A model generated the notes under the pieces. That model did not search any database, was not told where the DNA came from, and worked only from the letters and a program-made list of their open reading frames with translations. A program made the translations under genes and the position numbers. A stretch of 64,000 bases of DNA, taken from positions 558,001 through 622,000 of the forward strand of contig NW_026647188.1 in assembly GCF_950295315.1 (NCBI RefSeq), written 5' to 3'. This DNA is from Erinaceus europaeus. Its lineage: Eukaryota; Chordata; Mammalia; Eulipotyphla; Erinaceidae. Shown piece after piece: positions 20,834 to 33,964 of the stretch; positions within the stretch are counted from its first letter, which is position 1, and the number at the start of each line of letters is the position of its first letter.

Positions 20834-21193
20834 GGGAGGTTGGACGAATGTCAGAGGGTTAAGAGGTGGTGGAGGAAACGAGGGGACAGGTAGAAGGATC
20901 TGTGGTATGGCCCCCAGACCCCCACCTGCAGGGGAGTAGCTTTACAGGGGGTGAAGCAGATCTTCAGGGGCTCTATCTTTCACTTCCCCCTCTGACTTTC
21001 CCCTCCCCTATCCCTTTCTCTCTGTCCTATGCAAGGACAGTAACAACAACAACAACAATAAGAAGATGAAGCACAACAATGATCAAGAAACAAGGGCAGC
21101 AAAAGGAGAATAAATGGTGTGCAGGGGCAGTGGATTCCAGGTATATGTATGGAGCACCGGCAGTGACCATGGAAGCAATAAATAAATAAATAA

Positions 21194-21263
<70 letters not shown>

Positions 21264-21937
21264 GAAAACTCATAGAGAAAATATACAGGTAATATACATG
21301 TATACATGTGTTGGTGTATCCACTTTGTAAATAAATGTACATGCACTTTTGTTTATCTAGTGAAGCAGACCTGCAGGGGTCTACCTTTCTCTCACCCTTC
21401 TGTGTTTCCAGTCCTCTCTCCCTTTCTCTCTGTCCTATGCAAGGACAGTAACAGCAACAACAACGATAATAATAACCACAACAAAGTTCAGGCAACAAGG
21501 GCAGCCAAAGGGGAAAACATGGTCTGCAGGAGCAGTGGGTTCCTGGTGCAGGCCCCTAGCCCTGACAATAACCCTGGAGGCAATCAATCAGTCAATCAAT
21601 CAATCAATAGATAAAGAATACACAAATAAAAAATGCAGGTATTATACATGTATACGTGTCTCTGTGTTTCTACTGAGTCAAATAAAAATGTGCTTTATTT
21701 ATTTAGTGAAGCAGATCTTCATGGGGCCTATCTTTCTCTCCCCCATCTCTCTTTAACCTCCTCTTTCCATTTTTCTCTGTTCTCCGCAAGGACAGTAACT
21801 ATCACAACGACAATAATAATATTATTAATAACCACAATATTCAAGCCACAAGGGCAGCAAAAGGGGAAAAAATGGAACATAGGAGCAGTGGATTAGTGGT
21901 ACTGGCACTGCGCTATGGCAATAACCCCTTGTGGCAA

Positions 21938-21968
<31 letters not shown>
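20834..21968 (+). mobile_element. SINE cluster A-B-C of unit 6
   Basis: SINE A 20834-21195, (CA)n(TA)n 21196-21263, B 21359-21613 and C 21705-21968. Confidence 0.8.
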
Positions 21969-21969
<1 letters not shown>

Positions 21970-22116
21970 ACAAGTAATAGACAAGAATATGTCCCAGTGT
22001 GTGTTTCCACTGTGTAAACATAAAAGCACTTTTATTTACTTATTTATATTTTATTTATTTCTTTCCTAGCCAAGAGAATTTCTTTTCACTGCTAAAAAAA
22101 TGTCACATTAAGCTTA

Positions 22117-22362
22117 GCAGGTGGTGCCTCACCTGGTTAAGCACTCATGTTAAACTGTAGGAGGACCTGGGTTCAAGACCCTGGTTCCAACCTGCAGTGG
22201 GAAATCTTTACAAGTGGTGCACATGTGCTGCAGGTATCTCTCTCTGGTTCTCAAAATCTCTATCACTCCCTTGTCTCTCAATTCTTGACTGTCCATTCCA
22301 AAAAATAAATCAAGATAATAGAAAGCAAAAAAAAAAAAAAGAAGAAGAAGAAGAAGAAGAAG
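22117..22362 (+). mobile_element. SINE D of unit 6
   Basis: CTCTCTCTGG and CTATCACTCCC are as in unit 2; long (GAA)n tail. Confidence 0.75.
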
Positions 22363-22624
22363 GCAAAATGAAATATCCTAATATTTCAAGGGGCTGCTCA
22401 AAACAATGCTTTCCTTATTATGATCCTCACAGCATACCATATTCAGAAAGGGAAAAGACACCGCGTTTCTTAAACCCAGTTTATTTAATACATTTATTCA
22501 TTTATTTATTGAGGTGTTAATGTTTTACAATCGACAGAAGACTAGGGCTCTTATGCCAGAGGTCTCAAGTACCCCTAGATGGCTCTCTGCCTCTACAAAA
22601 CTAATCAATCAACCCGTGCATCAC

Positions 22625-22692
22625 TCCATCCTTCCTTCCATCCATCCATCCTTCCATCCATCCATCCATCCATCCATACATCCATCCATCCA
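22625..22692. repeat. (TCCA)n array of unit 6
   Basis: 68 bases; contains a private CATACATCC interruption and the TCCTTCCTTCC start of unit 2. Confidence 0.97.
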
Positions 22693-22833
22693 ACTATCCA
22701 TTGACAATCAACCAAGCTAAGTACAAACGGAGATATAACCTTGAATGATAAAGACAGTCAAACCTGCACAGATACGTTGCCAACTGGGCAGTTTGGCTGA
22801 ATAGGGCAGAGGAGCTGATCCAGGGAATGTGGT

Positions 22834-23599
22834 GGGGCGTGTGGGTGTGGGTGGGGTGAGCAGGGGAGCCTGTGAGCTGGGTCACGTCAGGGACGCAGAG
22901 GGGTGGTGTGGGCAGCTGTCAAGGTGAAATGTCAAAAGCGCTCGAGCTGGTGATAAGGGCACCCGGAAGTGAGGAGAGAAAAGAGGAGCGGAGCGGACAG
23001 GAGAGGAGAGGAGAGGAGAGGAGAGGAGAGGAGAGGAGAGGAGAGGACAGGAGAGGACAGGAGAGGACAGGAGAGGACAGGAGAGGAACTGAGAAAGCCA
23101 CCTGGACAGAGGTAGCATACCGGCATCCAGCAAGGCAGGCAGGCATGTAGGTAGCTGTAGCCCGGGCTCCCTGGCTCCTGGGCGCACCTCCTCCTTTGCT
23201 CTCTTGGCTGCCAGCCCCGAGGTCCGTCGTAGGTCAGCGCTGTCCTCCCGTTCTTCCGTCCCTCTGTGCCAGGGCCCAGGGGTCTGGTTGCTGCCGCTTG
23301 ACATAGTGGCAGGACAGTTGGGCTGCCCAGTGCCAGTGCGCATGCGCACAGAATCCTGGGAGGGGGACATCACAGAGGGCTCGAGAGGTTGCTAGGCCAC
23401 GAGGACCCCGCCCACCCAGTTGACCCCTAGGGAGTGGTGGTGGTGGCAGTGGTGGTGGCAGCAGCCATGACACCAACCCTGAACTTGATCTGAGGGGTGG
23501 TGGCCAGCCACCAGAGCCAGAGCCCCAGGCCAAAGCCAGCGCAGGTGGGCGGGGCTCTGAGGCAAGGGGCACGGTGGGGGCGTGTCTGGGGGCGGGGCC
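22834..23599. promoter_or_regulatory. Promoter-like block of unit 6
   Basis: G4 motif from 22834, ETS 22961-22971, the longest polypurine array in the window (22998-23087), NRF1 palindrome 23337-23348 and GC boxes up to 23599. Confidence 0.5.
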
Positions 23600-24986
23600 G
23601 GCATCTGACAGCCCAGGGCTGGGGTCCAAGGGCCGCCAGGACCCTGTCCAAGCAAGTGCACTGACACACAGACAGACTGACTGACTGACAGCCCCCAACC
23701 CACAGACACCCCCCAGGGCCCTGGGAGCCCTGAGCTGCCCCGGATCTGGCGGGCAGCCACCTGGACACAGGCCTCCATAGTGGAGGCCCCTGTAGACCCC
23801 GTTGCCTGCTGACAGCGGCCCTCCTCCCCCTCCCTCTACCCCTCCCCCTCCCCTTCCTCATCCTCAGAGGGACTCACTCAGGGCCCTTGGCCTAGGCAAG
23901 CCAGGGCTGCTGCTGTGGCTGCTGCAGCTGCTATCCAGTGGGTGGGTGCAGGTATCTGGCCCTGTCAGTTCCTGATTCTTGGGACCTGCCTGCCTCCAGC
24001 TCCACCCACTCTCCAGTCCAGCCCCCTGCCCCTCCTCCGCAAGGATGCCCCCTTTTCCCCTTGCCCCCTGTCCCCTAGCTCCCCAACTGTCATCTACTGT
24101 TTGCCTCCTTTCCTGCCAGCCTGCTGCTGCCCTCCAGCCCTGGGGGCCCTGGGCCAGCCCAGCTGCCATCTGCACCATCCTGCAGGGGGACCTGCCCTAA
24201 CGCCCTGCCACCACAGGCACACACAGCCCTGCACCTATTCAGGGGCTCCCCTGCCTGCAGCCTGCCCCCCAAACAGTCTCCTTCTGCCCCTCAACCCCCT
24301 TCTAACCCCTGTCAGGGCCCCTCACACACACCTGGGCATGAGTATCCCACACATGCACATCTCTCCCCTCCCCCTCCACTCCATTTGCACTAAGGATGGG
24401 AAGAGTCTTTTACTCTGGGTATCCCCAGAGGAGTTGGGTCTGTCCAATGTCCTGGGGAGCCGGAACTGCAAACAATCTACAATGTAACATTTGGATCTCA
24501 GGCAACCCAATCCCAAGTGCGCTGTGCAAGCCTAGGACTGGCGAAAACACCCCACTCTGAGCACAAGGTCTGCCTGGGGCAGTGGCTCCTCCAGTGGACT
24601 CAGAGACAGGCAGAGGCAGACAGCGTTTTCAGGTTCAAAACCTGTACTTCCCAGAAGCTGGTACATCAGTAGGGTAAAAAAAAAAAAAAAGGCTTTTTTT
24701 TTTCCCCACTGCCTGACTCTCCTGTGTGATGCCTGTTTCTCAGTGAAACAAGGGAAAAAATCTTTTTGGGAGGGAGCAAGACCAAGATGCAGGCAGGTGG
24801 ACTCCGTGGAGGGTGGATGGGTAGATGGACCATGCCCTGGCTCTAGAGCCCCAGCTGCTGTTCCAGGCGCTCTCTGATTCCAAAGATCCCCCTGTGGATT
24901 CTCATGAGACTATTTCAAAGACTGATCCTCACGATATTGAGGATTCAAAAAATAGACAGGTCATATTGGTGTAAAAAGGAAATCCA

Positions 24987-25348
24987 GGGAGGTTGGACGA
25001 ATGTCAGAGGGTTAAGAGGTGGTGGAGAAAACGAGGGGACAGGCAGAAGGATCTGCGGTATGGCCCCCAGACCATCACCTGCAGGGGAGTAGCTTTACAG
25101 GGGGTGAAGCAGATCTTCAGGGGCTCTATCTTTCACTTCCCCCTCTGACTTTCCCCTCCCCTATCCCTTTATCTCTGTCCTATGCAAGGACAGTAACAAC
25201 AACAACAACAATAAGAAGAAGAAGCACAACAATGATCATCCAACAAGGGCAGCAAAAGGAGAATAAATGGTCTGCAGGAGCAGTGGATTCCAGGTATATG
25301 TATGGAGCACCGGCAGTGACCCTGGAAGCAATAAATAAATAAATAAAT

Positions 25349-25410
<62 letters not shown>

Positions 25411-26461
25411 ACTCATAGAGAAAATATACAGGTAATATACATGTATACATGTGTTGGTGTATCCACTTTGTAAATAAATGTACATGCACTTTTGTTTATC
25501 TAGTGAAGCAGACCTGCAGGGGTCTACCTTTCTCTCACCCTTCTGTGTTTCCAGTCCTCTCTCCCTTTCTCTCTGTCCTATGCAAGGACAGTAACAACAA
25601 CAACAACAATAAGAAGAAGAAGCACAACAATGATCAAGCAACAAGGGCAGCAAAAGGAGAATAAATGGTCTACAGGAGCAGTGGATTCCAGGTATATGTA
25701 CGGAGCACCGGCAGTGACCCTGGAAGCAATAAATAAATAAATAAATACATATATATATATATATATATATATGAAAACTCATAGAGAAAATATACAGGTA
25801 ATATACATGTATACATGTGTTGGTGTATCCACTTTGTAAATAAATGTACATGCACTTTTGTTTATCTAGTGAAGCAGACCTGCAGGGGTCTACCTTTCTC
25901 TCACCCTTCTGTGTTTCCAGTCCTCTCTGCCTTTCTCTCTGTCCTATGCAAGGACAGTAACAGCAACAACAACGATAATAATAACCACAACAAAGTTCAG
26001 GCAACAAGGGCAGCCAAAGGGCAAAACATGGTCTGCAGGAGCAGTGGGTTCGTGGTGCAGGCCCCTAGCCCTGACAATAACCCTGGAGGCAATCAATCAG
26101 TCAATCAATCAATCAATAGATAAAGAATACACAAATAAAAAATGCAGGTATTATACATGTATACGTGTCTCTGTGTTTCTACTGAGTCAAATGAAAATGT
26201 GCTTTATTTATTTAGTGAAGCAGATCTTCAGGGGGCCTATCTTTCTCTCCCCCATCTCTCTTTAACCTCCTCTTTCCATTTTTCTCTGTTCTCCGCAAGG
26301 ACAGTAACTATCACAACAACAATAATAATATTATTAATAACCACAATATTCAAGCCACAAGGGCAGCAAAAGGGGAAAAAATGGAACATAGGAGCAGTGG
26401 ATTAGTGGTACTGGCACTGCGCTATGGCAATAACCCCTTGTGGCAATAAATAAATAAATAA
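24987..26461 (+). mobile_element. SINE cluster A-A'-B-C of unit 7
   Basis: SINE A 24987-25348, (CA)n(TA)n 25349-25406, A' 25502-25746 with TA 25748-25772, B 25868-26122 and C 26214-26461. A' reads TATGTACGGAGC, a mark of most A' copies. Confidence 0.8.
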
Positions 26462-26609
26462 TACAAGTAATAGACACGAATATGTCCCAGTGTGTGTTTC
26501 CACTGTGTAAACATAAAAGCACTTTTATTTACTTATTTATATTTTATTTATTTCTTTCCTAGCCAAGAGAATTTCTTTTCACTGCTAAAAAAATGTCACA
26601 TTAAGCTTA

Positions 26610-26854
26610 GCAGGTGGTGCCTCACCTGGTTAAGCACTCATGTTAAACTGTAGGAGGACCTGGGTTCAAGACCCTGGTTCCAACCTGCAGTGGGAAATCT
26701 TTACAAGTGGTGCACATGTGCTGCAGGTATCTCTCTGGTTCTCAAAATCTCTATCCCTCCCTTGTCTCTCAATTCTTGACTGTCCATTCCAAAAAATAAA
26801 TCAAGATAATAGAAAGCAAAAAAAAAAAAAAAAGAAGAAGAAGAAGAAGAAGAA
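26610..26854 (+). mobile_element. SINE D of unit 7
   Basis: Long poly-A and (GAA)n tail; A and B boxes unchanged. Confidence 0.75.
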
Positions 26855-27121
26855 GGCAAAATGAAATATCCTAATATTTCAAGGGGCTGCTCAAAACAAT
26901 GCTTTCCTTATTATGATCCTCACAGCATACCATATTCAGAAAGGGAAAAGACACCGCGTTTCTTAAACCCAGTTTATTTAATACATGTATTCATTTATTT
27001 ATTGAGGTGTTAATGTTTAACAATCCACAGAAGACTAGGGCTCTTATGCCAGAGGTCTCAAGTACCCCTAGATGGCTCTCTGCCTCTACAAAACCAGTCA
27101 ATCAACCCGTGCATCACTCAT

Positions 27122-27197
27122 TCCTTCCATCCATCCATCCATCCATCCTTCCATCCATCCATCCATCCATCCATCCATCCATCCATCCATCCATCCA
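27122..27197. repeat. (TCCA)n array of unit 7
   Basis: 76 bases with the CACTCATTCCTTCC entry. Confidence 0.97.
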
Positions 27198-27338
27198 ACT
27201 ATCCATTGACAATCAACCAAGCTAAGTACAAACGGAGATATAACCTTGAATGATAAAGACAGTCAAACCTGCACAGATACGTTGCCAACTGGGCAGTTTG
27301 GCTGAATAGGGCAGAGGAGCTGATCCAGGGAATGTGGT

Positions 27339-28089
27339 GGGGCATGTGGGTGTGGGTGGGGTGAGCAGGGGAGCCTGTGAGCTGGGTCACGTCAGGGACT
27401 CGGAGGGGTGGTGTGGGCAGCTGTCAAGGTGAAATGTCAAAAGCGCTCGAGCTGGTGATAAGGGCACCCGGAAGTGAGGAGAGAAAAGAGGAGCGGAGCG
27501 GAGCGGACAGGAGAGGAGAGGAGAGGAGAGGAGAGGAGAGGAGAGGACAGGAGAGGACAGGAGAGGACAGGAGAGGAACTGAGAAAGCCACCTGGACAGA
27601 GGTAGCATACCGGCATCCAGCAAGGCAGGCAGGCATGTAGGTAGCTGTAGCCCGGGCTCCCAGGATCCTGGGCGCACCTCCTCCTTTGCTCTCTTGGCTG
27701 CCAGCCCCGAGGTCCGTCGTAGGTCAGCGCTGTCCTCCCGTTCTTCCGTCCCTCTGTGCCAGGGCCCAGGGGTCTGGTTGCTGCCGGTTGACATAGTGGC
27801 AGGACAGTTGGGCTGCCCAGTGCCAGTGCGCATGCGCACAGAATCCTGGGAGGGGGACATCACAGAGGGCTCGAGAGGTTGCTAGGCCACGAGGACCCCG
27901 CCCACCCAGTTGACCCCTAGGGAGTGGTGGTGGTGGCAGTGGTGGTGGCAGCAGCCATGACACCAACCCTGAACTTGATCTGAGGGGTTGTGGCCAGCCA
28001 CCAGAGCCAGAGCCCCAGGCCAAAGCCAGCGCAGGTGGGCGGGGCTCTGAGGCAAGGGGCACGGTGGGGGCGTGTCTGGGGGCGGGGCC
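27339..28089. promoter_or_regulatory. Promoter-like block of unit 7
   Basis: The first G-run starts at 27339 but the first loop reads GGGGCATGTG, losing a CpG. ETS 27466-27476, polypurine array 27508-27577, NRF1 palindrome 27827-27838 and GC boxes up to 28089. GGGACTCGG replaces GGGACGCGG. Confidence 0.5.
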
Positions 28090-29486
28090 GGCATCTGACA
28101 GCCCAGGGCTGGGGTCCAAGGGCCGCCAGGCCCCTGTCCAAGCAAGTGCACTGACACACAGACAGACTGACTGACTGACAGCCCCCAACCCACAGACACC
28201 CCCCAGGGCCCTGGGAGCCCTGAGCTGCCCCGGATCTGGCGGGCAGCCACCTGGACACAGGCCTCCATAGTGGAGGCCCCTGTAGACCCCGTTGCCTGCT
28301 GACAGCGGCCCTCCTCCCCCTCCCTCTACCCCTCCCCCTCCCCTTCCTCATCCTCAGAGGGACTCACTCAGGGCCCTTGGCCTAGGCAAGCCAGGGCTGC
28401 TGCTGTGGCTGCTGCAGCTGCTATCCAGTGGGTGGGTGCAGGTATCTGGCCCTGTCAGTTCCTGATTCTTGGGACCTGCCTGCCTCCAGCTCCACCCACT
28501 CTCCAGTCCAGCCCCCTGCCCCTCCTCCGCAAGGATGCCCCCTTTTCCCCTTGCCCCCTGTCCCCTAGCTCCCCAACTGTCATCTACTGTTTGCCTCCTT
28601 TCCTGCCAGCCTGCTGCTGCCCTCCAGCCTTGGGGGCCCTGGGCCAGCCCAGCTGCCATCTGCACCATCCTGCAGGGGGACCTGCCCTAACGCCCTGCCA
28701 CCACAGGCACACACAGCCCTGCACCTATTCAGGGGCTCCCCTGCCTGCAGCCTGCCCCCCAAACAGTCTCCTTCTGCCCCTCAACCCCCTTCTAACCCCT
28801 GTCAGGGCCCCTCACACACACCTGGGCATGAGTATCCCACACATGCACATCTCTCCCCTCCCCCTCCACTCCATTTGCACTAAGGATGGGAAGAGTCTTT
28901 TTCTCTGGGTATCCCCAGAGGAGTTGGGTCTGTCCAATGTCCTGGGGAGCCGGAACTGCAAACAATCTACAATGTAACATTTGGATCTCAGGCAACCCAA
29001 TCCCAAGTGCGCTGTGCAAGCCTAGGACTGGCGAAAACACCCCACTCTGAGCACAAGGTCTGCCTGGGGCAGTGGCTCCTCCAGTGGACTCAGAGACAGG
29101 CAGAGGCAGACAGCGTTTTCAGGTTCAAAACCTGTACTTCCCAGAAGCTGGTCCATCAGTAGGGTAAAAAAAAAAAAAAAAAAAAAAAACGCTTTTTTTT
29201 TTCCCCACTGCCTGACTCTCCTGTGTGATGCCTGTTTCTCAGTGAAACAAGGGAAAAAAATCTTTTTGGGAGGGAGCAAGACCAAGATGCAGGCAGGTGG
29301 ACTCCGTGGAGGGTGGATGGGTAGATGGACCATGCCCTGGCTCTAGAGCCCCAGCTGCTGTTCCAGGCGCTCTCTGATTCCAGAGATCCCCCTGTGGCTT
29401 CTCATGAGACTATTTGCAAGACTGATCCTCACGATATTGAGGATTCAAAAAATAGACAGGTCATATTGGTGTAAAAAGGAAATCCA

Positions 29487-29846
29487 GGGAGGTTGGACGA
29501 ATGTCAGAGGGTTAAGAGGTGGTGGAGGAAACGAGGGGACAGGCAGAAGGATCTGCGGTATGGCCCCCAGACCCCCACCTGCAGGGGAGTAGCTTTACAG
29601 GGGGTGAAGCAGATCTTCAGGGGCTCTATCTTTCACTACCCCCTCTGACTTTCCCCTCCCCTATCCATTTCTCTCTGTCCTATGCAAGGACAGTAACAAC
29701 AACAACAACAATAAGAAGAAAAAGCATAACAATGATCAAGCAACAAGGGCAGCAAAAGGAGAATAAATGGTGTGCAGGAGCAGTGGATTCCAGGTATATG
29801 TATGGAGCACCGGCAGTGACCCTGGAAGCAATAAATAAATAAATAA

Positions 29847-29914
<68 letters not shown>

Positions 29915-30248
29915 ACTCATAGAGAAAATATACAGGTAATATACATGTATTCATGTGTTGGTGTATCCACTTTGTAAATAAATGTACATGCACTTTTGTT
30001 TATCTAGTGAGGCAGACCTGCAGGGGTCTACCTTTCTCTCACCCTTCTGTGTTTCCAGTCCTCTCTCCCTTTCTCTCTGTCCTATGCAAGGACAGTAACA
30101 ACAACAACAACAATAAGAAGAAGAAGCACAACAATGATCAAGCAACAAGGGCAGCAAAAGGAGAATAAATGGTCTACAGGAGCAGTGGATTCCAGGTATA
30201 TGTACGGAGCACCGGCAGTGACCCTGGAAGCAATAAATAAATAAATAA

Positions 30249-30290
<42 letters not shown>

Positions 30291-30975
30291 ACTCATAGAG
30301 AAAATATACAGGTAATATACATGTATACATGTGTTGGTGTATCCACTTTGTAAATAAATGTACATGCACTTTTGTTTATCTAGTGAAGCAGACCTGCAGG
30401 GGTCTACCTTTCTCTCACCCTTCTGTGTTTCCAGTCCTCTCTGCCTTTCTCTCTGTCCTATGCAAGGACAGTAACAGCAACAACAACGATAATAATAACC
30501 ACAACAAAGTTCAGGCAACAAGGGCAGCCAAAGGGGAAAACATGGTCTGCAGGAGCAGTGGGTTCGTGGTGCAGGCCCCTAGCCCTGACAATAACCCTGG
30601 AGGCAATCAATCAGTCAATCAATCAATCAATAGATAAAGAATACACAAATAAAAAATGCAGGTATTATACATGTATACGTGTCTCTGTGTTTCTACTGAG
30701 TCAAATGAAAATGTGCTTTATTTATTTAGTGAAGCAGATCTTCAGGGGGCCTATCTTTCTCTCCCCCATCTCTCTTTAACCTCCTCTTTCCATTTTTCTC
30801 TGTTCTCCGCAAGGACAGTAACTATCACAACAACAATAATAATATTATTAATAACCGCAATATTCAAGCCACAAGGGCAGCAAAAGGGGAAAAAATGGAA
30901 CATAGGAGCAGTGGATTAGTGGTACTGGCACTGCGCTATGGCAATAACCCCTTGTGGCAATAAATAAATAAATAA
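29487..30975 (+). mobile_element. SINE cluster A-A'-B-C of unit 8
   Basis: SINE A 29487-29848, (CA)n(TA)n 29850-29911, A' 30006-30250 with TA 30252-30286, B 30382-30636 and C 30728-30975. Confidence 0.8.
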
Positions 30976-31123
30976 TACAAGTAATAGACACGAATATGTC
31001 CCAGTGTGTGTTTCCACTGTGTAAACATAAAAGCACTTTTATTTACTTATTTATATTTTATTTATTTCTTTCCTAGCCAAGAGAATTTCTTTTCACTGCT
31101 AAAAAAATGTCACATTAAGCTTA

Positions 31124-31360
31124 GCAGGTGGTGCCTCACCTGGTTAAGCACTCATGTTAAACTGTAGGAGGACCTGGGTTCAAGACCCTGGTTCCAACCT
31201 GCAGTGGGAAATCTTTACAAGTGGTGCACATGTGCTGCAGGTATCTCTCTGGTTCTCAAAATCTCTATCCCTCCCTTGTCTCTCAATTCTTGACTGTCCA
31301 TTCCAAAAAATAAATCAAGATAATAGAAAGCAAAAAAAAAAAAAGAAGAAGAAGGAGAAG
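31124..31360 (+). mobile_element. SINE D of unit 8
   Basis: The tail reads GAAGAAGAAGGAGAAG, a haplotype shared with units 10, 11, 13, 14 and 15 rather than the pure (GAA)n of the others. Confidence 0.75.
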
Positions 31361-31622
31361 GCAAAATGAAATATCCTAATATTTCAAGGGGCTGCTCAAA
31401 ACAATGCTTTCCTTATTATGATCCTCACAGCATACCATATTCAGAAAGGGAAAAGACACCGCGTTTCTTAAACCCAGTTTATTTAATACATTTATTCATT
31501 TATTTATTGAGGTGTTAATGTTTTACAATCGACAGAAGACTAGGGCTCTTATGCCAGAGGTCTCAAGTACCCCTAGATGGCTCTCTGCCTCTACAAAACC
31601 AATCAATCAACCCGTGCATCAC

Positions 31623-31698
31623 TCCATCCTTCCATCCATCCATCCATCCTTCCATCCATCCATCCATCCATCCATCCATCCATCCATCCATCCATCCA
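31623..31698. repeat. (TCCA)n array of unit 8
   Basis: 76 bases with two TCCT interruptions. Confidence 0.97.
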
Positions 31699-31815
31699 AC
31701 TATCCATTGACAATCAACCAAGCTAAGTACAAACGGAGATATAACCTGCACAGATACGTTGCCAACTGGGCAGTTTGGCTGAATAGGGCAGAGGAGCTGA
31801 TCCAGGGAATGTGGT

Positions 31816-32566
31816 GGGGCGTGTGGGTGTGGGTGGGGTGAGCAGGGGAGCCTGTGAGCTGGGTCACGTCAGGGACGCAGAGGGGTGGTGTGGGCAGCTG
31901 TCAAGGTGAAATGTCAAAAGCGCTCGAGCTGGTGATAAGGGCACCCGGAAGTGAGGAGAGAAAAGAGGAGCGGAGCGGAGCGGACAGGAGAGGAGAGGAG
32001 AGGACAGGAGAGGAGAGGAGAGGAGAGGAGAGGACAGGAGAGGACAGGAGAGGAACTGAGAAAGCCACCTGGACAGAGGTAGCATACCGGCATCCAGCAA
32101 GGCAGGCAGGCATGTAGGTAGCTGTAGCCCGGGCACCCTGGCTCCTGGGCGCACCTCCTCCTTTGCTCTCTTGGCTGCCAGCCCCGAGGTCCGTCGTAGG
32201 TCAGCGCTGTCCTCCCGTTCTTCCGTCCCTCTGTGCCAGGGCCCAGGGGTCTGGTTGCTGCCGCTTGACATAGTGGCAGGACAGTTGGGCTGCCCAGTGC
32301 CAGTGCGCATGCGCACAGAATCCTGGGAGGGGGACATCACAGAGGGCTCCAGAGGTTGCTAGGCCACGAGGACCCCGCCCACCCAGTTGACCCCTAGGGA
32401 GTGGTGGTGGTGGCAGTGGTGGTGGCAGCAGCCATGACACCCACCCTGAACTTGATCTGAGGGGTGGTGGCCAGCCACCAGAGCCAGAGCCCCAGGCCAA
32501 AGCCAGCGAAGGTGGGCGGGGCTCTGAGGCAAGGGGCACGGTGGGGGCGTGTCTGGGGGCGGGGCC
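31816..32566. promoter_or_regulatory. Promoter-like block of unit 8
   Basis: G4 motif from 31816, ETS 31943-31953, polypurine array 31985-32054, NRF1 palindrome 32304-32315 and GC boxes up to 32566. GACGCAGAGG shows loss of one CpG. Confidence 0.5.
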
Positions 32567-33964
32567 GGCATCTGACAGCCCAGGGCTGGGGTCCAAGGGC
32601 CGCCAGGCCCCTGTCCAAGCAAGTGCACTGACACACAGACAGACTGACTGACTGACAGCCCCCAACCCACAGACACCCCCCAGGGCCCTGGGAGCCCTGA
32701 GCTGCCCCGGATCTGGCGGGCAACCACCTGGACACAGGCCTCCATAGTGGAGGCCCCTGTAGACCCCGTTGCCTGCTGACAGCGGCCCTCCTCCCCCTCC
32801 CTCTACCCCTCCCCCTCCCCTTCCTCATCCTCAGAGGGACTCACTCAGGGCCCTTGGCCTAGGCAAGCCAGGGCTGCTGCTGTGGCTGCTGCAGCTGCTA
32901 TCCAGTGGGTGGGTGCAGGTATCTGGCCCTGTCAGTTCCTGATTCTTGGGACCTGCCTGCCTCCAGCTCCACCCACTCTCCAGTCCAGCCCCCTGCCCCT
33001 CCTCCGCAAGGATGCCCCCTTTTCCCCTTGCCCCCTGTCCCCTAGCTCCCCAACTGTCATCTACTGTTTGTCTCCTTTCCTGCCAGCCTGCTGCTGCCCT
33101 CCAGCCCTGGGGGCCCTGGGCCAGCCCAGCTGCCATCTGCACCATCCTGCAGGGGGACCTGCCCTAACGCCCTGCCACCACAGGCACACACAGCCCTGCA
33201 CCTATTCAGGGGCTCCCCTGCCTGCAGCCTGCCCCCCAAACAGTCTCCTTCTGCCCCTCAACCCCCTTCTAACCCCTGTCAGGGCCCCTCACACACACCT
33301 GGGCATGAGTATCCCACACATGCACATCTCTCCCCTCCCCCTCCACTCCATTTGCACTAAGGATGGGAAGAGTCTTTTTCTCTGGGTATCCCCAGAGGAG
33401 TTGGGTCTGTCCAATGTCCTGGGGAGCCGGAACTGCAAACAATCTACAATGTAACATTTGGATCTCAGGCAACCCAATCCCAAGTGCGCTGTGCAAGCCT
33501 AGAACTGGCGAAAACACCCCACTCTGAGCACAAGGTCTGCCTGGGGCAGTGGCTCCTCCAGTGGACTCAGAGACAGGCAGAGGCAGACAGCGTTTTCAGG
33601 TTCAAAACCTGTACTTCCCAGAAGCTGGTCCATCAGTAGGGTAAAAAAAAAAAAAAAAAAAAAAAAACGCTTTTTTTTTTCCCCACTGCCTGACTCTCCT
33701 GTGTGATGCCTGTTTCTCAGTGAAACAAGGGAAAAAAATCTTTTTGGGAGGGAGCAAGACCAAGATGCAGGCAGGTGGACTCCGTGGAGGGTGGATGGGT
33801 AGATGGACCATGCCCTGGCTCTAGAGCCCCAGCTGCTGTTCCAGGCGCTCTCTGATTCCAGAGATCCCCCTGTGGCTTCTCATGAGACTATTTGCAAGAC
33901 TGATCCTCAGGATATTGAGGATTCAAAAAATAGACAGGTCATATTGGTGTAAAAAGGAAATCCA

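Larger units (their letters stand above)
20751..24903 (+). repeat. Macrosatellite unit 6 (short class, 4153 bp; mosaic)
   Basis: The 5' half matches unit 2 (AGAAGATGAAGC, CAAGAAACAAGG, CTTCATGGGG). The 3' half carries the 24-base insertion at 22741-22764, GACGCAGAGG, CACCAACCCTG near 23472 and GGTACATCAG at the end. These are marks of units 7, 9 and 12. The switch falls between SINE D and the polypurine array. Terminal A-run 24676-24690. Confidence 0.95.
24904..29403 (+). repeat. Macrosatellite unit 7 (long class, 4500 bp)
   Basis: A-A'-B-C type. SINE A has private GATCATCCAACAAGG and CAGACCATCACC. SINE B reads CTCTCTGCCTTTC. The 24-base insertion is at 27246-27269. The terminal inverted repeat is A24 (29166-29189), CGC, T10 (29193-29202). 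Confidence 0.95.
29404..33881 (+). repeat. Macrosatellite unit 8 (long class, 4478 bp; first unit of a trimeric repeat)
   Basis: SINE A has CTATCCATTTCTC and AGAAAAAGCATAAC, and the spacer reads GTATTCATGTG. These marks recur in units 11, 14 and 15 and in the second half of unit 13. A' begins AGTGAGGCAG, a private change. The terminal inverted repeat is A25 (33643-33667), CGC, T10. Confidence 0.95.

Noticed and set aside
25180..26007. Long minus-strand open frame of 275 codons across the SINE cluster (similar ones at 47390-48181 and 34214-34867)
   Set aside because: It is built from translated CA/TA microsatellites (Tyr-Ile and Cys-Val runs) and SINE sequence. Its length follows microsatellite phase and it differs between units.
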